NCBI GenBank assembly: GCA_003116995.1
Contig: BDSL01000003.1
Coordinates: forward strand, 2,480,001-2,544,000
Direction of reading: 5' to 3'
Origin: Yamagishiella unicocca
Taxonomy: Eukaryota > Chlorophyta > Chlorophyceae > Chlamydomonadales > Volvocaceae
Length of the DNA: 64,000 nucleotides
Each line of letters starts with the position of its first letter. Positions within the stretch are counted from its first letter, which is position 1. This document shows, piece after piece, positions 34,983 to 47,200 of the stretch. A program made the position numbers and the translations under genes. The notes below the pieces were generated by a model. It was not told where the DNA came from. It was given only the letters and a program-made list of their open reading frames with translations, and searched no databases.

Positions 34983-37900
34983 CCCTTCGGCGTCGGCGTC
35001 GGTAGCAGGGGAGGTCCTGTCCTCATCGACGGACGACGTCGCCACTCGCAGTCGCGACCTGCGCTGACCGTCGTACACCGTCGACCCCACCGCATGCGCC
35101 GTAGCTGGCGCCGCCAGGAGGGCCAGGGCCGCGCGCTGGCGCACCGCGGCCGCCGCGACACCGTGGGGGTCGTGACCGCCGGCGCCACGGAAGCGCCCGC
35201 GGGCGCCCGCGGCGGCGGCGGCGCCGGCGGCGCCTCGCACGTACGGCACAAAGTGCGCCAACGGGCCTTGCCGTACTGCAGCATGGTGCGACGAGCCCTC
35301 GCCGATCTTGAACAGCGGCACGCTGGCGGGGCCGGCGGCCGCTGTCGGAGCCGAGGAGCCGCGGAGCAGCGGGCGCGGCAGCGGCAGGGAGCGCGAGGGC
35401 GCCAAAGCCCCCACCTGGGAGACGTCGGCGGTGCGCAGGGGGCCGCTGGTGCGTCGTGGCAGATGCAGCGGCGGTGGCGGCAGAGCGCGCAGCGACCGCT
35501 GCGGCGACGGCGGAGCGGGCGACACGGCTCTGGGCGGCGGCTCGTCCGGCGGCCGCTCGGTGCCGCTGTCCGGCCAGCCGACGGCGGCGGCGAAGCGGCG
35601 CCGTACGGCGTCGGCGTCTGAGTCGGGGGCGCGGAAGAGGCTGCAGGAGGGGGGAGGAATGGACGCGAGGTGGTTGAAGGGTGGGTTGACGGGGTTTTGG
35701 GGAGGGTGTGTGGGTGTGTTTTGGTTTCGCCCCCGTGCCCGCCCGCCAAACAAGACCAGCGCTCGAGCACGCACCCGCAGACGAACACCGCCGACTTGCG
35801 CCTGCGGCCAGGAGCGAGGAGGCCGTTCTGAACCAGCGGCGAGAACGCCACCAGCAGCCCGCCGGCGGCGGCGGCGGCGGCGGCGCCGCCGCCGACGGCA
35901 CTCGCCTGCGGCGGCGGCGGCGCCGCCGCCGCCGCGCGGACGCCCAACACGCCGCTGCTGCGGCCCGCGGCGGTGTACTGCGCCGCCAGTGCCTGCTGCA
36001 AGCCGGCGGCGGCGGCGGCGGCGCCGCCGCCGTCGTGTCCCGCGGCCTGCGCGGCCACTGCCTCCTGGCACGTCACGTCGCAGCACAGCACCTGCCCGCT
36101 GGCGGCGACGCTGTCCGCCAGGCGCAGCGCCAGGCGCACCGGCTTGCCGCTGTAGCCGACGTCGTGTGTGTGGTCCTGCACACTCCAAGACACGGCACCG
36201 GTGGCGATGCCGACGCGCACCCTGTCGTGGCCGGCAGCAGACGAGCGGGCGGCAGTTGCAGTTGCAGTTAGCCGTTGATCCTCCTCCGTTACCGCTTAGC
36301 GTTCGTCCGTTATTGTGAGGAGGAGCAGTCCGCCCTCGGCCGTCGCCACATTGCTGCTCCGGAACCCCTGCCCCCAGTCAATACAAGTCCAATAGCACCA
36401 AACTACCCGGCCCTCCTCCCTCCCACCCCCAGCATGCGCGCGCGTCCAGGTGTCCGAAGCCTATGCACCAGCCACACCTCCCTCGTCGAGTAACCCGTTG
36501 TTTTTATGTAACCCCCCTCCTCCAGCTTACCCCAACCCCAGTGTGCGTTCCCGCCCAACCCGCCTCCCGCCAACCCGCCCACCCCGCCCCAGCCCTCCAC
36601 TCACCGCAATCCGCGCAGCAGCAGCCGCTTGGACCGCCGCTCGGCCGCCAGTGCGCTGTCGGCGGGGGTGCCGCCTCCAAGCTCCCCTGCCTCGCACGGC
36701 AACCCCTTGGGCGCCATCCCCTGCGGCAGGATCTCGTCCAGGTTCTGATCGGCAGCGCCCTCATCGCCCCCCTCGGTCGCAGCCGCGGCCGCCGCGGCGG
36801 CCGCCGCCGCCGCCGCCGCCGCCGCCCTGGACGCCGACCTCGACGACGACTTGGCGGCGGAGCGCCGTACGCTCGGCCCGTCGGCGTCGTCGACGCCGTC
36901 CCTGCTGGGCGACGGCTGGCCGCTGCCGCGCAGATGGTACGGCAGGAACCCCGCCAGCTCCGGAACCTGGCAGCCGCCGGCGGTGCCGCCCAGGCGGAGC
37001 TCCAGGTCCAGCGCGGAGCTGCTGAGCTGGTGCAGCAGGGGGCCGTGCTGCAGCTTTCGGAGCAGGTGGCTGCTGTGATGGAGGGCATCGCTGTTGGAGT
37101 TTGCCGAGGACGGGGCGGGGTGGTGGTGGTGGGTTGGTGGGGGCGGGGGGGCGGGGGGCCGGGTGGGGAGGTCCAGCAGGCCGGCGGTCCCGGGGCCGTC
37201 GGCGGTGGTGGCGAAGTCCGCGCTCTGAATTCAGGAGTGTTGGGGGTTTGGCCGGGGGTTGGCGTGGGGGGGAGAGCCGGAGGAGGAGGGGTTAAGGACG
37301 GATGGGTTGGAGCCTGGGGCTGGCTGGTAGCGGCACCAGGTTGCATGGGATTGGCCGATGATGCGGGCGGCAGCAGCGCCGGATGACTGGCCAACCCCTC
37401 CGCCCCGCATACCCCGCCCCTCCTACCCCTCCCGCCCCTCCCGCCCCTCCTACCCCTCCCCGCCTCCTACCCCTCCCGCCCTTCCTACCCCTCCCGCCCC
37501 TCCCGCCCCTCCTCCCCCTCCCCGCCTCCCCCCCCTCCCCGCCTCCTCCCCAATCCTTCCTCCCTGCGGCGTCCAATCCCCACACACCCTCAAGGTGAGC
37601 AGCTCGTCCTTGCCCGCGGCACTGGCGCCATTGAAGTGCAAGTCTGGCGCAGCAGCCTTCGCCTTGGCCTTCGCCTCCGATGGCACCGCCGTCGACCCGA
37701 CCGGCGAGTACTCGGGCGAGGCCGGCGTGGTGGCCACGTTGACCCCCGAGGCATTCACATCCAGCTCGCCGCGGCGACGGCGGTTGGGACGAGCGTCCTC
37801 CGCCGCCCACAACTCCCCGGAGCTGTTGCCATGTTGCAGACCCTGCCGCGGCGCCTCGTACGGCACCAACGCCGGCTGCCGTACGCCCAGCGAGCTGCCG

Positions 37901-38201
37901 TACAGTTGATCGTCCCTGTCGGACGTGGTGGGCCGGTCGGGGACCGAGCCGCAGGACTTGTGGCCGTACGGCGTGGTGGGCGGCGATGCGTCCGCCGCTG
38001 GCGCCGCCGCCGCCGGCACATTCCCCATGGAGACGCTGCCGTACTGGCCGTCGCCGGCGGCCCTCCACGCGGGTGGCGGCGTGGTGACGACGCGGCCCCT
38101 GTGCATAACCCCCAGCCGCGACGGCACGGGCTGGAAGGCGCCCGAGGTGCTGACAGCAGCCGCGTCGGGCTGCAGCACGGCTCCGGCGACGGGATCGGTG
38201 A

Positions 38202-38232
<31 letters not shown>

Positions 38233-41200
38233 GGCGGCGGCGATTGCGGTGGCGGCGGCGACGGCGGCGGCCGAGACGATCGGGGTGCCTGGCGGCGAGG
38301 TGTTTATGCTCGTGTGTCGACGCAAGGGTGTCACCGCAGCGGAGGTTCCGCTCAGGCCGGATCCAATTACGGATTGATTCAGGCGGGACGAGATCCACGC
38401 CGCCAGGCCGCCGGCGGCGGGCTGCGCCGCCAGGTCGAAGCGGGCGGAGGGGTTACGGGCCAGGAGGGCCTTGCGGTGGTTGTGGTTGTGGTGGTGGTTG
38501 TGGTGGTGGTTGTGATGGTGGTGGTGGTGGTTACCGCTGGCCGCGCTGAGGCGGCCGCTGAGGCGGCTGCGCCAGGAGGTGGTGGCTTCGGAGCCGTAGC
38601 GTTTGCCGCTGGCGGCGGCGCCGGCGGCGGCGCTGGAGAGCTCCCCGGGGGCGGAGTCGTCAGAATCGGAGGTGGAGGAGGAGTCCGAGTCGGACACCTC
38701 GACCGGCTCGCACAGCTCGTGGGAGAGGAGCGCCTGCGTGTGCAAGCGGCCGGGGCCAAGGGTAAGGGGGCCGGGAGGGCAGGGATCACCGGAAGTACGA
38801 CATGTACGAGCGTACGACAAGTACGGCGGGCTCACCTCGGGCCAAGGCGCATCCAGCAGCTGTCTTCGGAGCCGCTCGGCCCATTGGACCGCAGCGAGCG
38901 CGGTGGTGAAGGCGCCGTACAGCTCGCCGGGGTTGGGGGACGACTAGGGGCCAGGGGCAGGGGCAGGGGGGGCAGAGCAAAACGCAGTTGGATTGAACCG
39001 ATCTGGAAAAAGCAGTTTGCTGTTCTGGAGGGGAGCCGGCAGCGGGGTCGGGGGCAGGGAAGTTGGAGGAGGCGGGCGGGGGTGAGAAGGGGCAGGAGAT
39101 GTTGCGTCATTTGGCGGAGCCGCGGAGCCCCCGTGCGACCCATTCCGCGCAGAGGACCAGAGGCAGGTCGGAACAAACCCACAGCACTTCACACCAGACC
39201 GGCGCGGATGCCCCCCACCCCTCCGGGGCCCCCTCTCTCCCCTGGCATGCAATTCCAAACGTGTCTACCAAACGTTTTGTTTTCTTCAATGCCGACCCAC
39301 GGGTTTCTTCTCATACCCGCTCGCCCTCCCCCTCTTCCTCACCCCAGTTCTCCAGCATGCATCTAAAAACGTTTGTCCTAAACGGTTTTTTTCTCGCATC
39401 CACGGGTCTTCCTCAAAACCCCCTCTTCCCCCCCCCCCCCCGCCCGGTTCTATTATTGTAACCCCCCGGCCGCGCGGCGAGACCACCTCACCATGTACCC
39501 TCCCTTGACCAGCCTCAGCTGCGCCGCCGCCGTCTCCTGGAACAAGCGCAGCGCCTCCGCCGCCACGTGCTCGTCCCACGCCATCAGCGTCGACATCGCC
39601 GGCGCCTGTACGACAACGTACGACACGCGCCCCACGGGGGCGCCGTACACGTCGCTCGACGCCGTCAGGTCCGGCGGCACGCGCGGCGGCGGCACGATGG
39701 CCAGTCGCTGGGTGAGTGAGGGGCTGGTGATCCAGTACACTGACATCGCCGCCGGCGGCGGCGGCGGCGCCGCGGCGCCGCCGCCGGCAGCAAGCCGCGG
39801 GGCGGCCGACGCCGCCGAGCGCCGCCTTGACAGCGAGCTCGCCTGCAGCCCGTCTATGGACAAGTGGCTGGGCCGGGGGAGGATCTCAGCGGAGGCGGCT
39901 GTGTCGTAACGCGTCAGCGGCCGCAGTACGGGTACGGAGGAGCCGGCGGCGGCGATGTACGACCCGGCGCGGGAGGCGCCACGCCGTGCCAGCGCGTCCA
40001 GGGCGGCTTCGGAGCGCATAGAGGTGAGGCCCAGGCTGGTGGGGGGTCGAAAGGAGGAGGGGGCGTCCTTGGTGAACGTCCCCACGTGCAGCATCTGCCG
40101 GGGTTGGTGGAGGGGGGTGGGGGGTGAGAGGTGGGGGTGGAGGGGGGTAGCAAAATAGGACCGGTTCCTCGACGTGGGAAGTGTACGGGGGGGTACGACA
40201 CGGCGGGTGTGCGGGACCGGTAATCACCGGGTAAGGCAAGGTGAGGCAGGGTGCAGTGCAGTGGACGGATGACGGCCTTCCGGTTCCAAAGATGATGATG
40301 ACGACTCGAGTGGTGCCAATGTCACTCGGCTCGCCTTCGTCTGCACCCTGCTCCAGCCAGGGACTCCCGTAACCCCAGGTGCTGTTGCCGGCGCGGGAGG
40401 TCGCTAGCTCGCTAGGTGGGGCCGCACCGCCAGGCGGGGCCGCTCCCCGAGATCTGGAGGCACCGCACCCCGTCCGGACCGGGACGATGACGTGTCCGGG
40501 CACGCAACCGGCAGCTGATGGGGCAACACCCCTCGGCCCCCCCACCTCCCCCGTGACACAACAAAACCCCAACGACCTCCCCAACCGCCCTGCGTCGCCC
40601 CATGCTCCTGCACTCCCCCGCCATCCCCCTCGTACCAAAACCCCAAACCCCGCCACCCCCCTCCCCCCCGCCCCACCACCTGGCACTGCTCCCCCCCCAA
40701 TCCAAACCCGAACCCAAACCCTTCCCCCCTCCCAGTGCCCCGCTCACCAGCGTCCCCCCCGGCCGGCCGCCGTTGTGGTGATGCATCACCTCCTCCAGTT
40801 GGTCCCTCGCCGGGCCGCTCAAAAACACCTGCCCGCCGTGCGCCATGTCCGCCACCGCCTTGCACGCCGCCACGCAGGGCCCGCCGTACACGATGCGCGC
40901 CGAGGCGGAGTTGTACTGCATCTCCGCCTCGCTCGACACGCCGGTGTGAATGCCCACTCGCACTCGCAGCCCTCGGAACATGAGCAGCCGCCGCGCGCGA
41001 CCGTCGCCGTCGTGCAGCTGGAAGCTGGGCCGGCGCAGCTCCAGCATCAGCTGTCCGAGCGTCATGCTCGGCGGCGGCGCGCCGCGCAGCGGCGGCGGCA
41101 GCAGCGGTGACTCCATCGCCGACACCGGCAGGCCGCCGGCGCTGCTGGGCGCGAAGTCCGACGCCGCGCCCGTCTGAATCATGCTGCCGCTGTCGTACAG

Positions 41201-44200
41201 CGCGCCGGACGTGCAGCGAGTGCGGGAGCCGAGCACTCCCGCCGCAGGTACGGTCGGCGCCGCCGCGGAGTAGCAGGGGATGAAGTCGTCGTCGCTGCCG
41301 CCGCCGCCGCCGGCGTCGCCGGCGTCGCCGCCGTCGGCGTCGGCTTCGGAGCCGCTGCTGCGGTCGTCGTCCTCGCCGGCGATGGAGGCGCGCATCGGCG
41401 ACAGTCTGGGCGGCGGATGGACGCAGGCGCTCTGTCGGCCGTCGAGTACACCGCCGGAGCCCGCGCTCTCAGTCGCCGACGGCGCCCGAGGCGACGTCGC
41501 CGACGGCCCGTCCGGCGACAGCGACTGCAGCCCCACGGTATCGTACGGACCCACCACTACCTTCACCGGCAGCGGCTGCGGCGGCGGCGGCGACCGCCGA
41601 CGCGCCGTCGGCGACAGCGCCAGCGCCGCCGCCGCCGCCGCCACGGCGCGCGCCGCCGCAGCGGCCAGCAGCGCTGATATCGGCGAGCGCATCACCCGGA
41701 CGCTGCCGCTGCGGCTGGCGCCGGCGCTGCGGCTCCGGCTGCGGCTGCGGCCGCCGTCGCCGCTCCTACCTCCTCCACCTCCTCCTCCTCCTCCGCCACC
41801 ACCGCTCCCGAGGGGGCGGGGGGAGGGGCGCGGCGAGGGGCGGATGGAGGGCTGGTCCGGGAAGAGAACCGGCGCCGCCGCCGCCGCCGCGGCCATTGTG
41901 GTGAAACTGCGGGGAGAGGGTTGCGAGAACCTCAATCGAGCGAGTCTTCCGAAGCTCGGCAGCGAGGTGTCCACTCGCCGCAGCCGTACGTCGGGGCCCA
42001 GAGTGATGCTCTGGTTGCAGGGCGTCTGGGAGCCGCTGGCGCTGCCGGCGCTGAAGGTTCCGGAGCCGCCGCCGCCGCGGGGCATGCGGTGCGGTTCGGC
42101 GGCGGGGCCGCGGGGGCTCGTGGCGGCGATGCCCAGCTCGTCGCCGCCGTGGTGGGTGAAGGGGAAGCCCTCCGGCAGGTCGGTGTAGAGCGGGAGGCAA
42201 ACCTGGGTGGTGGGGGGGTGGGGGGGTGGGGTGGGGTAAGTTTGGATTGGACGGAGGCGGTTGATGGACGGAGGACGGAGGCGGTTGATGGACGGAGGAC
42301 GGAGGCGGTTGAGGAACGGAGGACGGAGGCGGTTGAGGAACGGAGGACGGAGGCGGTTGAGGAACGGAGGACGGAAGCCCCCCTCGCCGAGCACGTGCAC
42401 AGCACACTGCTGCAAAACCGGGCTTACCTGCCCGGAGGACCCACATGCCAGCAAAACCCGCCCTGCGCCGTACATAGTGCCTTCCATCGTACGGAAACGG
42501 CACCCGTAGAGGTACGGCTGACCCATATTGCCCACCAGGGCTGCCCCCCATGCAGGCATCTCGACAGTCGACACCACCCCTCGGCTGCAGCAGTGGTGCC
42601 CGGAGGACCCAAACCCAAACCCTCCTATGTGATAAACACACGTTCCCATGTTTCCGATCCAGCCTCTACCCCGATTTCTTCGGTCCGGCCCCTAGACCAT
42701 TCCTCCCTCGTCAGTACACATATTTACCCTCTACGCCCCCCCTCGCTCCCCCCCGCCAGCCTGAAGGCCCCCCCCCACCTCATCAGCATGCATCTCAAAA
42801 CTTCTGTTTTAAACGTTTTTTCGGACATCCACGGGTTTCCCTCGAACCCACCTCATCCTTTAGGAGAGCCTCCGGCCAGGGTTGCACCAGCAGCTGGGCC
42901 TGCATGGGGAGGAGGGAAGGGGGGGATTCGATGGAGACCCGTGACCCGGGAAAGGGGGGAGGGGGAGGGTGCTAGTACGGGGATCGCAAGGAAAACCCGT
43001 GTACGAAATAATGGCTGGTACGGGGGATACGACACAGTGGCATGGGCTGTCGAAGGGGCGTGTGTGCTGCCAGCTTGATGATGGCGGGTAGGGAGATGGA
43101 CGGAGGAGCGCCGGGCGGTTGGCGCGGGTAGCTGGACGGAAGCTGGACGAGCGCCAGCACGGCAACAGCAGCAGCACCCGGCAACGGTAGCGCCTTCCCG
43201 CCCTCCCCTCCCTGGACTCCTGATACCCCTGGCCCCCCCCCTGGAGCCCACCTGCAGGTCCATCGCAAAGGCCACCGCCTGCTTGACGGTGCGGAAGGCC
43301 AGGATGAACGAGTCGCCCTGGGGGGGGAGTTGCACCCGGGGGGGTTTGATAAGAGAATCCGCGAATCCGGCGGTGGGGGGGGCAGGATGGAAGGAGGAGG
43401 AGGAGCAGGAGGCGGAGGAGGAGGAGGCGGCCGGATAAGTGAGCCGGTACAAGCCATGCCCCATGAGAGGGTCCTTAGGGGTGCGTGTGGGGCAAAACAC
43501 AAGCGAGGCAGGGGGTACACGGGGGGGCGAGGGGGGGAAGGCAAGAGGAGGGGAAGGGGCGGGAGACACGAAGGGGGGGGGAGAAGAAGAAAGCGCGCGA
43601 TGGCGGCAGTGCCGGAAAGTCAGTGCGATGTCGTGCACGCGGTTGTTTGCGGTCTGGGCCCTATGTTCGTCATGCGCGTAGGGCCCTATGATTATCAGGT
43701 TTAGGCGAGGTTTAGGCGAGGTTTAGGCGTGGCCGCACCCCCCCACCCCGGCCCCGGCCACGTGTCTCCCCCGAAACCCACCCCGGCCCCCTTCCCTCCC
43801 TGGACCCACCTCCGTGGCCGACTCGTAGCCGCTGTGCTCCAACACCAGCCGCCGGATGCAGGTGTGGTGCAGCTGTACGGCGGCGCTCATGACGTCAGCA
43901 GGCAGCGACTCCCACAAGCGAGTGGAGCTCTGCAGGTAGGTCGCCCGGGTGGAGGAGGGAGTGGGGGGGGGGAGAGTGAGGAAACCCATGATCGGAAACT
44001 AGAGGATTGGCAAACATAGCAGCGGGAGATTCGTTTTTCACACGCGTCCAACCGGGTTGGGGGGAGGGAGGGCGTTCAAGGGGGAGAGTGTGTGTGTATG
44101 GCCGTGGTAAGCGGCGGACGAGGTGTGCCTTGGCGGTGCACCCCCAACTCCACCCACCCACCCACCCACCCACCCACCCACCTGGATATCGGTGACTAGG

Positions 44201-47200
44201 ATGGCGGTTTCGGAGCACGCCACAGGCGCCGTGACCTGAGCGGGCCAGGCGGGGCGGGGGGGAAGGGTTTTAGGGGTTTTCATACTGGGCGGAGGGGCGG
44301 AGGGGGGGACGGGGTATGGCAGGGGAGCGGCGTCTCGTCGCCTGAACCCGCTGTTGCTTGTTGGTTTCGGGGCTGTCCCAGCGCTTAGGATACTCAGCCG
44401 CCGCACGTGTGATTTCGGGGCTGTCCCAGCGCTTACGATACTCAGCCGCCGCACGTACCGCTATCACAATACCCCGCCGCCGCCGCTGCCGCCCCTCTCC
44501 CTCACACAGTTTTCCACCACCTCTCCGAAAATGCTGCCGGGCCGGCGGCTGGGGTGCCATAACTGACGCAATTGAGGGGCCTTCCTTCCCCCCGGTTCGG
44601 CTTCCTCAACCAAGTTCTCTCCAGCAAGCATCTCCAAATGCATGTACCAAGCGGTTTCCTAACCGGTTTCTTAGTACACGGGTTTTCATTGCAACCCAAC
44701 CACCCGGGTACATGGGTTTCCTCCCCCCCCCCCCCGCTTTGGTTTGTCGGCCGTGGATTCGCGGGTAATCCGGGCCATCCTTTCTCACCCCCACCCCCCC
44801 GCCACACACACACACACGTCTACTTCGCGGCTCAGCTCAGCATTTATAAAACACACACACTGGGTCGCTACTGGAGCTCAGCCGCCCGCCACCGTCCTTC
44901 TGGTCACCGGAGCGCTGCGCGGACAGCGTCTACATAATCGGAATTCTGGCTTCTCGTGGACACACTCTGGGCTTCTTTCGGTAACTATTGGCGCCCCGCA
45001 CTGCCTCCGGATTCCTTGGTCTCCTCGCGCTAAGTCTCCTTCGCGGCTCAGCTCAGCATATTTAAAACACACACCTGCAGGCTCAGCTTACTTAAAACAC
45101 ACACACACCTGCAGGCTCGGCTTACTTAAAACACACACACACCTGCAGGCTCAGCTTACTTAAAACACACACCTGCAGGCTCAGCTTACTTAACACACAC
45201 ACCTGCAGGCTCAGCTTACTTAACACACACACCTGCGGGTGGCAGGACACGCTCATATCCATTGTTGTCTGCTGCCGCCGCAGCCTCACGAACGGCGGCA
45301 CCCGCTGCAGCGCCCGCCGGTAGAGCTGCCTGAGGGGGTCGCCCTTGTGCAGCAGCACAGCAGCGCCCGCAGCCACCAGCAGCCCGCAGCCCACAACCGA
45401 CACGGCGGCGGCAACCACCGCAACGACCGCCGTGGAGGGGCCGTTGGAGCCGCCTGACGCAGGAGGGGGTGGTGAGGGGGGGGGGCGGGTACAAACGGGA
45501 CGGGGGATGCTGAGGAACTTGGGGGCCGCGTCTGTGTGTATGTGTATGTGTGTGTGGGGGAGAGGATAATCCGCGAATCCACGGCCTTGTATGTGTGTGG
45601 GGGGTTACAATAATAGACCCGGTAACGCGACGGGGGAAATGTAGCGTGTGCAATGTAGCGTGTGTGGGGGGGGGGTACGAAAGGGGGGGCTGTGATCGCC
45701 GTCAGGCCATCCGACCTCCCCATGCCCCACTCCAGCCATTAGCCCACAGCCCGGCCCCCCTAGCACCGACGCCCCCACCGACCGACCCACAACGCCCCTC
45801 GGCATTTGTCGGCAACCCCCCTCCGACCGGCGTTCCGCACTGCCCCATCCCAGCCCACCCGATACCCTGCCTCGTACGACCAACACCCGCGTCCCCACGC
45901 CACCCACCGCTCGTGTTCGATGTCGTACGAGGCTCCGGAGCCGGCACCTCGCGAACGGGTGGGGGCGAGCTGGCCAGTGAGGACCGGTAGCGGGACAAGT
46001 AGTACTGCGGGGGGTAGGGGGAGGGCGTGTGTATGAAGCTCCGGGACCAGTGCACAAAGAGAAAGCGGTTTGGAAACGCGTGTTTGTGGCTGCAACGCTG
46101 CATGCCGGAGACCTTGGTGTGACGGTGGGGAGGGGACGGGTTGGAGGGGGTGCAAGGAAGACCCGTGGATGCGAGGAAAAGCGTTTAGGACACAGACGTT
46201 TCGAGGTGCATGCTGGAGAACTTGGGCGAGGAAAAGACGGAGGTCGTATGTCGACGGGTTGGAGGGGCGGGGCCACATTGAGTGCCGGACCTCCGGCTGC
46301 GGCTGCCAGCGCTGTCAGGGCTGCCAGGGGTACCTGTGCCGAGGGGTACCGTGTGCCGTGGAAAGCTGAAAACGAACCCCAACACCCCCCCGCCCGCCCG
46401 CCCACCTGCGGGTCGTAGTACGACACCGCCGCCGCCTGCGCCGCCACCAGCGCCGCCGCCAACGACTGCGGCGCCGCCGCCGCCGCCGGCTGCTCCTCTC
46501 CGCCAAGAGCCCCCCGCCGTGCTAGCGCCAGTTCAGCCTCCCCGGCGCGTGACACGCCGCCGTACGCCTCCGTTCCGCTGCCCCAAACGCCCCGGCCTCC
46601 GGCCCCGCCCCGCCCGTGAGCTCCCCGCTCCGCCGCCTGCCCCCGGCTCAACCGGCGGCGCGCAGGCTGGTCGCCCGACCCCTGGGTCGCCGGCGCCGCC
46701 GCCGACGACGATGGCGATGGCGACGACAGCACGATGCTACCGTTCTTGAGGCCGTGTATGATGGCTTCAAGCAAGGCGCTGCGGAGGGTGGGGGTCGGAT
46801 TGTGGGGAGAGGGGCTGAGGCATACGAGGGGAGTAGACCCGTGGGGCGACACATGGAGCATACACAACCCGGGGGGGGGTACAAGTAAAGAACCGGTAAC
46901 TCGACTGGGGAAATGTAGTTGGTGCATAGCCTTCATACACCCGGGGGGAAGGGGGGGTGCCAAGAGGAGCTGGGCGGCTGGCGGCCCACGGCGCTTGGGA
47001 GACCGTGGTGTTGCGCGGCACGCCGCTATGCTGTGTGCCGCCACCCGAACCGAAACCCGGTCCCCGCACATACAGCGTGAAGCGCGACCACGGCGACTGC
47101 TCACTCGTAGTACGACGCGCCCGCCATCCGCAGGTCCATCGCGAGGTTCGGGTGCTGTACGGCGCCCGCCATGGCGGGCAGCGCCGCCGCCACCAGCTCC

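Larger units (their letters stand above)
36050..39660 (-). other. Second cyclase homology domain, split by insertion
   Basis: The first part, VSYVVVQAPAMSTLMAWDEH to GGYM-SSPNPGELYGAF (exons 39492-40094 and 38836-38943), lines up with the start of a class III cyclase fold but lacks both metal-binding Asp residues. After about 550 low-complexity residues (with a His-Asn run), the fold resumes with LLLRGLRVRVGIATGAVSW and GYSGKPVRLALRLADSV. The catalytic Arg position is kept and the Asn position is Arg. Confidence 0.75.
40748..44235 (-). other. First cyclase homology domain, split by insertion
   Basis: Exons from 44182-44235 to 40748-42202. VTDIQ carries the first metal Asp and EGDSF the second. 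About 390 low-complexity residues follow, and the fold then resumes with LRVRVGIHTGVSSEAEMQY and VYGGPCVAACKAVADMA. The transition-state Asn and Arg positions read Ala and Lys. Confidence 0.85.

Noticed and set aside
37636..39366. 576-residue plus-strand frame
   Set aside because: Antisense shadow of the cyclase exon 37588-38733, dominated by Gly/Val/Arg runs from microsatellites.
45059..45240. CRISPR-like array of regular repeats
   Set aside because: Units are head-to-tail with no unique spacers, lie in an intron of a eukaryotic gene and have no cas genes nearby. It is a tandem repeat.
46253..46345. Extra cyclase exon reading VPLAALTALAAAAGGPAL
   Set aside because: It has an acceptor-like CACAG, but the exon at 45908-46004 follows directly in phase from 46406-46778 and makes this one unnecessary; it also runs straight into a family A repeat.
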